Source of the DNA: Gavia stellata
Taxonomy: Eukaryota; Chordata; Aves; Gaviiformes; Gaviidae
DNA length: 64,000 bases
Direction of reading: 5' to 3'
NCBI RefSeq assembly: GCF_030936135.1
Contig: NW_026776913.1
Span: forward strand, 248,001-312,000
The notes beneath the pieces are model-generated. The model saw nothing but the letters and a program-made list of their open reading frames with translations, ran no database searches and was not told the origin of the DNA. A program made the position numbers and the translations under genes. Below are positions 34,670 to 44,564 of the stretch, in pieces; position 1 is the first letter of the stretch, and the number at the start of each line of letters is the position of its first letter.

Positions 34670-35605
34670 ATGTCCAACAGAAGCTCCGTCACTGAGTTCA
34701 TCCTCCTGGCATTCGCAGACACGCGGGAGCTGCAGCTCTTGCACTTCTGCCTTTTCCTGGGCATCTACCTGGCTGCCCTCCTGGGCAATGGCCTCATCAT
34801 CACCGCCATAGCCTGCGACCACCACCTCCACAGCCCCATGTACTTCTTCCTCCTCAACCTCTCCCTCCTTGACCTGGGCTCCCTCTCCACCATTGTCCCC
34901 ATAGCCATGGCCAATTCCCTCTGGGACACCAGGGCCATCTCCTTTGCAGGATGTGCTGCCCAAGTCTTTCTGTTTGTCTTTTTCATGTCAGCAGAACTGT
35001 ATCTTCTCACTGTCATGTCCTATGACCGCTACATTGCCATCTGCCAACCCCTGCACTACGGGACCCTCCTGGGCAGCAGAGCTTGTGTCCACATGGCAGC
35101 AGCTGCCTGGGGCAGTGGGTTTCTCAATTCCCTTCTTCACACAGCCAATACATTTTCACTACCTCTCTGCAAAGGCAATGCCGTGGACCAGTTCTTCTGT
35201 GAAATTCCACAGATCCTCAAGCTCTCCTGCTCAGATGCCTACCTCACGGAAATTGGGCTTCTTGTGGTTACTGCCTGTTTAGTCCTTGGGGTTTTTGTTT
35301 TCATTGTGCTGTCCTATGTGCAGATCTTGAGGGCCGTTCTGAGGATCCCCTCTGAGCAGGGACAGCACAAAGCCTTTTCCACGTGCCTCCCTCACCTGGC
35401 TGTGGTTTCCCTGTTTCTCATCACTGCAGTGTTTGCCCACCTGAAGCCCCCCTCTATCTCCTCCCCATCCCTGGACCTGGTGGTGGCAGTTCTGTACTCG
35501 GTGGTGCCTCCAGCAGTGAACCCCGTCATCTACAGCATGAGGAACCAGGAGCTCAAGAATGCCTTATGGAACCTGACCCCATGGATGCTGTTTCACAGAA
35601 AATAA
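34670..35605 (+). CDS. OR2: intact OR14-like olfactory receptor
   Basis: 311-residue odorant receptor, single coding exon, the only one of the four on the plus strand. The start is certain: TAA directly precedes the ATG in frame, and the splice acceptor GGACAG ends at 34,646. Landmarks: NRS sequon at the amino end, LLGN in TM1, PMYFF, MSYDRY (Ser replaces the Ala of OR1 and OR3) with ICQPLHYG, FFCEIP, SY in TM5, KAFSTC, and PAVNPVIY in TM7. The carboxy tail (NALWNLTPWMLFHRK) differs from the others. Flanks from about 34,360 to the ATG closely match the OR3 upstream DNA. No AATAAA was noticed in the following 380 bases. Confidence 0.95.
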   Translation: MSNRSSVTEFILLAFADTRELQLLHFCLFLGIYLAALLGNGLIITAIACDHHLHSPMYFFLLNLSLLDLGSLSTIVPIAMANSLWDTRAISFAGCAAQVFLFVFFMSAELYLLTVMSYDRYIAICQPLHYGTLLGSRACVHMAAAAWGSGFLNSLLHTANTFSLPLCKGNAVDQFFCEIPQILKLSCSDAYLTEIGLLVVTACLVLGVFVFIVLSYVQILRAVLRIPSEQGQHKAFSTCLPHLAVVSLFLITAVFAHLKPPSISSPSLDLVVAVLYSVVPPAVNPVIYSMRNQELKNALWNLTPWMLFHRK

Positions 35606-36480
35606 CCTGGCTCCCCTCCTCTCCACATTTCCCAGAGATTTTCTTAGGCCACAAGTCGGCTTTTTCCTCTTGTGATAATTCTACTCATGAAAAATTTTCT
35701 TGGTTTATACTCCTTGTGTTGAGTGTTGGTGGTGTCATGGGTCACCCTTGCACAACACTGTGTCAGCTGTGGCCTGTCCAATGGCAGCTTTTCGGTAAAA
35801 GGGGATCTCCCAGGTGCAGTGCCTGAAGGCTGGTTGAGTTGCTTCCAAGAAAATATCCATAGAGTTGCTCTTAAAGTTTCTGTTCTCCTCTTGTTCTCAG
35901 TGTTTTTGGTGTTAAGCTCATGGTAAGGTTGGGTTCCATTGGAAAGAAAAAAAAAAAGTTCTGGTTTTAAAAGCTCTCTTCTTGATGGCCAGTGGTGGTG
36001 CAGATGGTCCATGAGCTCCCCATTATCTCCTCAGCTTGCTACATATATGACAGTACTCCTGGCATATATCAGAGGTGTCAGGAGAACATGGGGACTCACG
36101 CTGTGCCCTGGGGTTGGAATGACTGGAGACTCAGAAGGTGTAACTCCCTCAAAGGGAACGTGCCCCAAAAGCAAAGCACTAAATCGAGGTACCCACAAAC
36201 AAGGACTCTGCAGTTCCACTGGAAAATTGTCCCAAACCAGTCCCACACTCCCACCATTTCCGTCTCTGCCCATACAGCAGAGCCCTGAGGAGGAACCTTT
36301 GCTGTGTGGTCACCTCTGTCCTCCTCCGAGGCTTGGTGATACCCAGCTCCACTGCCATTATTAACAGAAAGGAAACCAGGTTCCCACTGACACTTATTAC
36401 ACAGTGAGTACCACAGCTCTTGCCACAGCTGGACTCTCAGCCCAGCCCATTCTCAGACAGCTCCAGCTACATCAGGTGCT
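35606..36480. other. 3' flank of OR2; no gene seen
   Basis: No domain or repeat recognised; a 13-base A-rich run lies at about 35,946. Confidence 0.45.
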
Positions 36481-36724
36481 CATGGCCTTGTCTCGACAAA
36501 TATTGAAAATCTCCATCGACTGATCACCCACCAACTGGCCTGCGTCCTTGCTCCCCTGTTTGGCTCTGAGGGATTTCTCAAAAACCTCTCTCTCAGCCTC
36601 TCCTTCTCCATCGCGTGCTCCAGGCCCCAACCATTCTTCTGGCCTCTGCAGGACTCGCTCCAGCCTGTCAGGGTGCTTCTTGTGCTGGGGAGCCCCATAC
36701 TAGACACAGTAGTGCAGACGCGGT
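36480..36724 (-). mobile_element. CR1-like 3' fragment
   Basis: Wording of a CR1 3' region on the minus strand (CTCTCAGCCTCTCCTTCTCC, GCTCCAGGCCCC, CTCGCTCCAGCCTGTCAGG, 'agacacagtagtgcaga'). Short and diverged. Confidence 0.5.
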
Positions 36725-37235
36725 CCTGTGGTGGGTTGACTTTGACCAGCAGCCAGACACCAACCCAGCTGATCAGTCCCTCCCCCTACTCAACAGGGCC
36801 AAGGGAGAAAATAAGATGGACTAGCTCATGGGTCAAAGGGAAGACAGGGAGATCGCTTACTAATTCCTGTCACCGGCAAAGAAGAGCTGGCTTGGGGAAG
36901 AGAAATTTAATTTATTGTCAATTAAAAGAGATTTGGATAGTGAGAAGATCTAACAGAAATATTAAAGAACATTTCCCCACCCCGCTCCTTTTTCCCAGGT
37001 TCACATTACTCCTTCATTCCCAATTCTTCTAACCACCCCAACCCTGAGAGGCGCAAGGCGGGTGGGAAATGGGAAGGGTCAATCCGTACATAACAGTTCA
37101 TCTCGGCCACTCCTTCTTCCTCACACTTCTCCTCTGCTCCAGCATGCATCCTCTCCACAGGATCCCACTGTAGTTCTGGTCAAGGCTATGTGCTGTTCAC
37201 TTCTTTCTGTCTTACTTTTTTCCTTCATCCTCACG
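36725..37235 (-). mobile_element. Avian ERVL-type LTR fragment
   Basis: Contains the widespread bird LTR wording: 'aacagggccaagggagaaaataagatgg', the GACAGGGAGATCGCTTAC word, 'ggaagagaaatttaatttattg' and 'tgctccagcatgcatcctctcca'. Minus orientation, incomplete at the left. Identification is from memory of this family. Confidence 0.75.
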
Positions 37236-37238
37236 GCA

Positions 37239-38192
37239 TAGTTGAGGTTGGGAGGGGCCTCTGGAGATCATCTAGTTCAACCCCCAGTTGAGGCAGGGTC
37301 AGCTGGAGCAGGTTGCTCAGGACCTTGTCTAGGTGGGTTTGGAAAGTCTCCAAGGATGGAGATTGCACCATCTCTCTGGGCAACCTGTTCCAGTGTTTGA
37401 CCACCCTCCCAATCAAAATGTGTTTTCTTGCATTCAGATGGAATTTTATGTGGTTTTAATCTGTGTCCACCACCCCTTGTCTTGTTCATTGGGAAATACC
37501 GAGGAGAGTTTCATAGAATCCCAGAATCATAGAATAGTTTGGGTTGGAGGGACCTTTAGAGGTCATCTAGTCCAACCCCCCTGCAATGAGCAGGGACGTC
37601 TTCCACTAGATCAGGTTGCTCAGAGCCCCATCCAACCTGACCTGGAATGTTTCCAGGGATGGGGCATCTACCACCTCTCTGAGCAACCTGTTTCACCATC
37701 CTCGTCATAAAAGATTTCTTCCTTATAGCTGGTCTAATTCTATCCTCTCTTAGTTTAAAACCATTAGCCCTTGTCCTATCGCAACAGGCCCTGCTAAAAG
37801 CTTTGTCCCCATCTTTATTATAAGTCCTCTTTAAGCGTTGAAAGGCTGTGATAAGGTCTCGCCGGAGCCTTCTCTTCTCCAGGCTAAACAGCCTTCCTCC
37901 ATAGGAGAGGTGTTCTATCCCTCTGATCATTTTTGTGGCCTCCTCTAGAACTGCTCCAACAGGTCTGTGTCTTTCCTGTGCTGAGGGCTCCAGAGCTGGA
38001 TGCAGGACTCCAGGTGGGGTCTCACCAGCGCAGAGTAGAGGGGCAGAATCACCTCCCTCGACCTGCTGGCCTCACTTCTTTTGATGCAGCCCAGGATATG
38101 GTTGGCCTTCTGGGCTGTGAGCGCACATTGCCGGCTCATGTCCAGCTTTTCATCCCCCAGTAGCCCCAAGTCCTTCTCGCAGGGCTGCTCTC
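37239..38192 (-). mobile_element. Two abutting CR1 3' fragments
   Basis: 37,239-37,512 is one CR1 3' end. A second begins at about 37,515 with TCATAGAATAGTTTGGGTTGG, the 3' terminus of another CR1, and runs to about 38,192 where the text returns to ORF2 ([37 protein letters not shown]). Both are minus strand and inactive. Confidence 0.85.
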
Positions 38193-38621
38193 AATAAGGC
38201 AGTTTGGCTCCCTTGTCTTCATTCCCTCCCATCAGGAATTTATGTGCTCCAATAAGGCCCCTCTGAGCCTGTTCTTCTCCAGACTGAACAGTCCTAGATC
38301 TCTCAGCCTTTCCTCCTGTGGAAGATGCTGTAGTCCCTTAAACCATTTGTGGTTTCACCAGTGCAGAGGAGAGGGGAAAGACCACCTCCCTCCATCTGCC
38401 AGCAATGTTCTCCCTAATGCAGCCCAGGAGGCTGTTGGCCTTTGCTGCAGGGGTGCATTGCTGGCTCATGCTCAGCAGCTTGTCCTCGGGACCCCCAGTC
38501 CTTCTTGGCGTGGACGCTATCTAGCTGGTCAGCCCCCAGCATGATGTCCACAGTGTGGCTGGATCACAGGCTTTCCTCCCCCAGGGCCATTCTCAGCAGC
38601 AGCTTGTCCTTCTTGAAGAAT
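38193..38621 (-). mobile_element. CR1 fragment
   Basis: Another minus-strand piece of CR1 ORF2 end and 3' UTR from a different copy (38,260-38,600), cut at both sides by its neighbours. Confidence 0.7.
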
Positions 38622-39712
38622 CACAGAATCATTAAGGTTGGAAAAGACCTGTAAGATCATCAAGTCCAACCATGAACCCAAAACCACCACACCCAGTAAA
38701 CCATGTCCCGCAGTGCCACGTCTACTTGTTTTTTGAACACCTCCAGTGATGGTGACTCCACCATTTCCCTAGGCAGCCTGTTCCAACGCTTCACCACTTT
38801 CTCAGTAAAGAACTTTTTCCAGAAAGCTCCTTGTTCAGCCAGGCCGGTCGTCTTCCCTTCTGGCTCTTCTTATGGCACATGGGGACTGCCTGCTCCTGCG
38901 CCTTCAAGATTTCCTTCTTGAAGAATGTCCAGCCTTCCTGGGCCCCTTTGCCCTTCAGGACCGTCTCCCAAGGGACCCTCTCAACCAGTGTCCTGAACAG
39001 GCCGAAGTCTGCCCTCCGCAAGTCCATCGTAGTGGTACTACTGACTGCCCTCCTCACTTGGCCAAGAATTGAGAATTCTATCATTTCATGGTCGCTAAGC
39101 CCAAGACGGCCTCCGACCTTCACTTCTCCCACCAGACCCTCTCTGTTTGTAACAGCAGGTCAAGCAGGGCACCTCCCCTGGTAGGCTCACTTACCAGCTG
39201 TGTCAGGAAGTTATCTTCCACACACTCCAGAAACCTCCAGGACTGTTTCCTCTCTGCTGTGTTGTATTTCCAGCAGACATCTGGTAAGTTGAAGTCCCCC
39301 ACAAGAACAAGGGCTTGTGACTGTGAGACTTCTCCAGTCGCTTGTAGAACGTTTCATCGGCTTCTTCGCCCTGGTTGGGTGGTCTATAACAGACCCCAGC
39401 AGGATATCTGCCTTCGCCCTCATCCTTACCCAGAAGCATTCAACCCTGTCATCACAATCATCGAGCTCTATACAATCAAAGCACTCCTTGACGTACAGAG
39501 CCACCCCACCGCCTCTCCTTCCTTGCCTATCCCTCCTGAAGAGTTTATAGCCCTCCATCGCAGCACTCCAGTCATGTGAGTCGTTCCACCATGTTTCTGT
39601 GATGGCGACTACGTCATAGCTGTCCAGCTGCACAATGGCTTCCAGCTCCTCCTGTTTGCTGCCCATGCTGCGTGCATTGGTGTTGACACAGAAGTCACGG
39701 ACAACAACACGA
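38622..39712 (-). mobile_element. CR1 LINE: endonuclease domain fused to 3' UTR
   Basis: 38,622-38,825 is a CR1 3' end (AATCATTAAGGTTGGAAAAG). It is followed directly by ORF2 endonuclease sequence (38,830-39,700): NTNARSMGSKQEELEAIV, DVVAITETWWNDSHDW, GGGVALYVKECFDC, GDFNLPDVCWKYNTAERKQ and SDHEMIEFSILG are visible in several frames. The whole RT domain is missing, an internal deletion of about 2 kb judged from a typical CR1. Inactive. Confidence 0.88.
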
Positions 39713-40075
39713 CGACCTATATGATCAGGTTGATGCCAACTTTATTGCGCGGATAGCGCAGTTAATATACTTTCTGTTATCGCATTACATGCGCCGTCGG
39801 CATTATGATTGGTTTTCAGCAAGCAAGCACGCGACTCTAAGCATTCTATCATTGGTTAAAGCTAGCTGTCCATGGGAACGTGGCTCCCGCCTAAATCCTG
39901 GCTGAAGCTCTGTCTTTATCATGATTTCCTCCCTTTTCTCACAGAGAATTCATGTTGCCCGAAAGTAACCTTTCAGCCCATATCATTGTCCGCTCATAAC
40001 CTCTGGGTCCAGAGGCCTACATACAAGTTAAGTACAGATTTTCAGTGCTTGGAGTGTTCACAGGATGTCCATTTC
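39712..40075 (-). mobile_element. Retroviral LTR-like segment downstream of pol relic
   Basis: Lies just past the broken integrase on the minus strand and has an AATAAA (39,746-39,741) following a TA-rich word (about 39,762-39,775), as in a 3' LTR. Its R/U5 wording differs from the LTRs at 43.6 and 44.2 kb, so it comes from another element or a divergent copy. Ends are uncertain. Confidence 0.5.
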
Positions 40076-41288
40076 TTACCAGAAAATATGAGTGACGTCC
40101 ATCTGCCACAATTGTAAAGCATGCAATCCACGAGGATTGACTCCTAAACCCAATCCCAGACCTGTAATTTGGCAGTCCGGACATGATTGCACAATGCCAC
40201 GGGCATCAGAAATAGAAAGATTAAATTGTCTTGCTAAAACTTTAGCCGATTGGTGAAAAAATTCATGGGAACTCCGGGCTTGCTCAAACAGGTGAGTTTC
40301 CCAAGCGGCGGCATTTAAGTCATCTGCTCTGTTATTGCCAATGGCCAGACCAGAGTCAAACTGATGGCTGCGAATATGCGTAATAAAATAAGGATTGGTT
40401 CGCTGATTTAGCAAATGCAACATCTGTAACAACAACTGGTATAATATTGGGTTTTTCACCTCACGTAACATAGATCGCTCAATCCGTTTAACAGTACCCA
40501 CTACATACAAAGAATCAGAAACAATGTTAAGAGGTTGAGTTGCCCAATTCTGAAAAGCCCAAACCTCGTCCTTCAGCTCCAACGTTTGCAATGAATCTTG
40601 CGGATAACGTGTAAGCAATTGGGAATGCCATTGTCCCTGAACACACCAAGTAATAGCGGCTCGTTTTGACTTTTTTCCTGCATCGGTAAAAACAGTAAGC
40701 CCTGGGACAGGCGTTTCTGATAATTGCGGAGATTCTTCAAACGCTTGGTCCTGTAACAACGGCAAAAGTCTTGTGGTTGGGTAAGCATTAGTAATCTGAC
40801 CGGTATATTCAGCAAAAGCGTGTTGTAAAATATCAGAAGAGGACAAAAGCCAATCTAAATAGGATTGCTTAATAAGAATACAAATTCGTTCTGGATCCTG
40901 CCCTCTTAAATCAATACTGCGACGCCTTCCCTTTATGATGATATTTGCAAGCAGTTCTATTCTAGTACACACTGTTGTCTTAGGCTGATATGACAAGAAA
41001 AGCCATTCTATTATTACGACACTTTTTGGTGATTGCTGGATTAGGAGACCTAAAACATGGTTCCTACTTTTACTGGAATTAACAATAAGTAAGTGTATAG
41101 GTAGTTCTGTAATAAATCGTTGCGACACCCTGCTGACTAATTTCTCGGTTATCTTTTGCAAAGCTTGCTGTTGCTGCATCGATAAAGTTCTCAACGCATC
41201 AGCAGATGCAGAAGTCCCTAACAGAGGCATTAAAGGTTCCAGGTCATCATTGGTAATGCCAACAATGGAAGGTACCCATTGAATGGAC
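40076..41288 (-). pseudogene. Endogenous retrovirus pol relic: RT end, RNase H, IN start
   Basis: An open minus-strand stretch of about 400 codons with class II (ERVK/alpha-beta-like) pol features: the RT connection region, an RNase H segment (VFTDAGKKSKRAAITW; ELKDEVWAFQNW; IVSDSLYVV; HIRSHQ), and the integrase zinc finger with two His and two Cys (HEFFHQSAKVLARQ...CPDC), then the catalytic core start (QLWQMDVTHI). Reading stops at 40,076, before most of the integrase core, and is followed by LTR-like DNA, so the rest of pol and env are deleted. The upstream edge is cut by an inserted LTR. Not functional. Confidence 0.9.
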
Positions 41289-41575
41289 TGTTGTGGTTTA
41301 AGCCCAGCTGGCAACTAAGCACCACACAGCCGCTCGTTCACTCCCCCTCCAGTGGGATGGGGGAGAGAATCGGAAGGGTAAAAGTGAGAAAACTTGTGGG
41401 CTGAGATAAAGACAGTTTAATAGGTAAAGCAAAAGCCATGCAGGCAAGCAAAGCAAAACAAGGAATTCATTCACCACTTCCCGTCGGCAGGCAGGTGTTC
41501 AGCCATCTCCAGGAAAGCAGGGCTCCATCACGCATAACGGTTACTTGGGAAGACAAATGCCATTACTCCGAATGT
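41289..41575 (-). mobile_element. ERVL-type LTR fragment inserted into pol
   Basis: Minus-strand LTR with the bird ERVL wording GATAAAGACAGTTTAATAGG, 'agaatcggaagggtaaaagtgagaaaact' and a terminal AAACCACAACA (about 41,299-41,289). It splits the retroviral reverse transcriptase reading frame, which resumes on both sides. Its own 5' part is missing. Confidence 0.8.
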
Positions 41576-42035
41576 CCCCCAATAATTTCTGCACATCTGT
41601 TAATGTTGTTATCTGCGTGGTCAGCTGTATTTTCTGTGGCCTCACAGTACTTTGTGTGATGATCCAACCCAAATAATGCCATGGAGGACCCTTTTGAACC
41701 TTTTCAGGTGCAATTTCTAAACCTTTTCTTTCTACCGTAACTGTCAAATCTTGCAATGTTTTTTCAACATCTAAATCTTTCCCAGCAACTAAAACATCAT
41801 CCATGTAATGATACACGAGCAGGAACTGTCTAAACTTAAGCTTAGAGGATGTGTGGATCCTTGAAACAGGCCAAGCCTGTCCTTCGTACCTGTTGCTGGA
41901 AGAAACCAAGATTTGTGATGTCTGAAATTTGTAGGAAAACTTGAAGTTTGGGATGAATACTTGACAGACTGGTTCATTCTTTGTTTCACATAAGCTCCTG
42001 ATAGATTTGTTCTTAATTTCTCCTGGAGAAAACAC
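41575..42035 (-). pseudogene. Endogenous retrovirus RT relic with YMDD
   Basis: Minus-strand frame with the RT catalytic motif YHYMDDVLVAGKD, followed by the palm/thumb pattern KGLEIAPEKVQKGPPWHYLG and LTDVQKLLG, where the ERVL LTR interrupts it. Upstream of YMDD the sequence decays quickly (about 42,035) and the fingers and protease are not recognisable. Same element as 40,076-41,288 in all likelihood. Confidence 0.85.
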
Positions 42036-42809
42036 TTCAGTTACTTTTCAAACCTCTTAATACAAATTGCTTTCTATAAGTCTATTTTGTCAACTAAAAT
42101 TTTGAGCGGTAAACCCTTTATAACCAACTTTATCTATTGCTTCTGCCTGTTTGTGTTCAGAAGCACTAAGGTGATGCTTCTCTCGAGTGCGGAAGAGACT
42201 GGGGGGGTTGAGAATGCTGCAACTTCTGAATTGAGTTTTTTTTTTTTTTCGGGGGAGGGAGGGTGGGGGCCGGGGGGAGGGAGGGAGGGCGGGGGGGCAG
42301 GGGCGCCGGGCGCACGCTGCACGGGCGCACGCGTGACGGCGGCACAGCCGGGCCCGGGCTGCGGCAGACAGATGTTTACCCCCTCCCCGCTCCCCACTTC
42401 GCACCACGTGCTGGCGCGGATTTTTTCTTCCCGAATGCCTAATAAATCCTCTTGCGCTAGCTGTTGGACGCACAAAAGGACCAGAGCCCATCAACATTTG
42501 CGAAGTCTTTGTGAAGGACCGAGCAACATTTGCTTGTCCCAAATAGATGAGCTCAGTAGGTGGCTCGGGTCCCTCCTCCCTTAGAGTTTTCTGAGGAGGC
42601 ACTTCCGCATGCGTATTATTTCTCCGTTTTGGCTTAGAACCGTTCACTTCCACTTTTTCCGCGTCCTGCACGGGGTTCCGCGGCAGACTTTTTTTTTTTT
42701 TCTTCTCTCTTTTTTTCTCTCTCTCTTTTTTCTCTCTCTTTTTTTCCTCTCTTTTTTTTCTCTCTCTCTTTTTTTCTCTCTCTCTTTTTTTTTTTTTTTT
42801 TAGTCCAAT
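42036..42809. repeat. G-rich tract, CpG-rich DNA and long pyrimidine tract
   Basis: 42,251-42,304 is a G-run tract with more than four runs of at least three G (quadruplex-capable). 42,300-42,420 is CpG-rich. 42,690-42,802 is about 110 bases of T and C only on the plus strand (triplex-capable). It lies between the gag and pol relics, and long open frames across it (Lys/Arg/Glu-rich) are products of the purine tract, not genes. Confidence 0.85.
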
Positions 42810-43501
42810 TTCACCGGCGAGCCGCCGCGCTCCGTTCAGCGAGCGCCGGCGGATCGATGTGCTGCGGGTTTGATTGTGCATCCCTGGGCAGCGGGGCTGC
42901 GCACCAGCGGGGAGGGCCGGGCCCATGGCGGCCTCCCGCCTCCACCGCGCTGCGCGCCCTGCACGGTGGCCCCGCACCCGCACCCGCACCCGCACCGGCA
43001 CCGCCGCGCTGCCGGAGGCCACGTCTGTCCAGCTGGGTTTGGCTGGCGGGTGCCGTGGGCGGCGCACCACAAGACACTCCTGTAGGGTTGGTAGTCATGA
43101 ACGCCGCAGCAGCAGCACGTCGCTCTGCTGCGTTTCTGTCAAAGTCTCTGAGGTGAACCTCCACGCAGTGGAGAATTTGACCGCCTCCCTGGATCCCTTC
43201 CAGCGCCTTGGAGGTAGACAGGTCATAACTAAGTTCTCTCGTAGAGAGTATATGTAGGAGAAACTTGAGCACTGCTGCCTCTTAACCTCCAAAGTCCCGC
43301 CATTCAGAGACAAAACAGCATGTGCGTGTCAGAAAAATGACCCCATCGCTGTTCCAACCTAATTAACTTAACCAGCCGCTTTACAGGTGCTTCAATCCCT
43401 CTCTTAGAGAGGATTCCAGCAAGCAAGGTGGCCGCAGCTTCTGTTTCCATTGCTGCGCCTGAGGGGTGAGGAGCGACCTCACACACCAGTGTCTGCCCCA
43501 C
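42810..43501 (-). pseudogene. Endogenous retrovirus gag relic (element B)
   Basis: Starts with MGQTLVCEV at 43,501, an N-terminal MG as used for myristoylated Gag matrix proteins, and a matrix-like KRLVKLIRLEQRWG segment, then a stop at 43,304. A second frame continues to about 42,810, becoming alanine/glycine/proline-rich over CpG-rich DNA with a short GCACCC-type repeat (42,966-42,998). Broken by a stop and a frameshift. Confidence 0.65.
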
Positions 43502-43593
43502 TTCTTGTGCCCGAGCAGCACCTCCCTCAGCCGTGGTTTCCCACTCCCCTCCTCTAGCTGCTTACCGCAGTCTCGGAGACCTCAGTCGAACTG

Positions 43594-43611
43594 AACCATC
43601 CTCTGCTACCA
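43594..43611 (-). other. Retroviral primer-binding site matching initiator tRNA-Met
   Basis: On the plus strand these 18 bases read AACCATCCTCTGCTACCA, identical to the 3' end of vertebrate initiator tRNA-Met plus CCA as I know it. The site lies two bases after the LTR's terminal CA, exactly where a retroviral primer site belongs. Confidence 0.8.
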
Positions 43612-43613
43612 GA

Positions 43614-43885
43614 TGTTGGAGTGGGAGATGGACCTGGAGTAACGATGGAATCTCAATATGAGTATAGTCGTTCTCCCCTTTATTCAAGCTTACAGAGTAT
43701 ATATAGACAGATGCCAAGAACACGTGTCCGCAACAGTTGTATAATGGGCTTACAGCCTCTGTTCACGCGCCAGGGCGGCGAGTGAGATTGGTACAGTGCT
43801 CTTGTGCATGCACAAGAGCACTTCTCCTCTTCGCGGATGTAGCTCCTTCTTCTTGTTTACCATTCCACTGTCTCTTATCACAACA
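43614..43885 (-). mobile_element. LTR of endogenous retrovirus B
   Basis: A 272-bp minus-strand LTR from TGTTG (43,885) to CAACA (43,614). TATATATA is at 43,698-43,705 and AATAAA at 43,684-43,679, followed by a short U5, then the primer site and gag start of element B. It is inserted within the gag region of element A. Confidence 0.8.
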
Positions 43886-44110
43886 GGCTTTCAAGGACAG
43901 TTAACGGTTTCCTCTGAGCCTTCCCCCTCATCAGAGACTGGGTTGCTCACGGGAATCAGATCGTGTCCCTTGTTACTAAGCCATTCCTCCACAAAATGCA
44001 TCATACTTCACTCTTCTTTTCGCTAGGAGCTGCATTAACAACTTCACTCATTAACAACTTCACTATAGCCTCTTCCTCGGCTGATATGTTAGCTCCCATG
44101 ATTTCTGCCC
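43886..44110 (-). pseudogene. Gag start of endogenous retrovirus A
   Basis: A Met-Gly start near 44,100 (MGANISAEEEAIVKLL) on the minus strand, with a frame change and stops after about 30 codons, then interruption at 43,885 by the LTR of element B. Confidence 0.6.
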
Positions 44111-44223
44111 AGCTGCTCACCTGTCATTTGAGGTGATGTCCCGGGATTAAAGCCGCAGTCCAGCTGCCAGCTTGATTCGTTCAGCTGGGGTTCCCTCCGG
44201 ACTCTTCCTTCCGCGTTTCCACC

Positions 44224-44241
44224 TCCATATCGGGGTCACCA
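44224..44241 (-). other. Primer-binding site, tRNA-Trp type, decayed
   Basis: Starts TGGTGACCCCGA two bases after the LTR terminal CA (44,244). The first 12 bases match the tRNA-Trp primer site used by avian alpharetroviruses; four of the remaining six differ. Confidence 0.65.
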
Positions 44242-44243
44242 TT

Positions 44244-44525
44244 TGAGGGAATGAAAAACGGACTCCATAGACGATGGTAAAAGGAGATGTTTATTGTTTT
44301 GCAACATTTCCTTTTATACCTTCTCAACTGATCATACGTGATGCACGCGCGATGCATGCGCCTCTTCTGCTTCTTTGATTGGCTTATACCTGTTATCACG
44401 CAATATTTCATTGGCTGTGGCTACACAGGCTATTTACTCCTTTGTTTATTCTCTACCATGTTAAGTTCCCTTTTTACCTCCTGGCTTTCTTCCAATGACC
44501 TTAGTTTATAGATGAGTTTATCAGC
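44244..44525 (-). mobile_element. LTR of endogenous retrovirus A
   Basis: Minus-strand LTR with TATAAAAGG (44,318-44,310) and AATAAA (44,295-44,290), ending CCCTCA at 44,244. The 5' boundary is uncertain (about 44,525). Confidence 0.7.
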
Positions 44526-44564
44526 TCAAGGTCACTGGTGTACTGATCTCCTACAGAAAGGGAT

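Noticed and set aside
42090-43070. 326-codon minus-strand frame rich in Lys, Arg and Glu
   Set aside because: Its middle is the translation of a pure purine tract and its ends fall in CpG-rich and retroviral relic DNA; no coherent protein.
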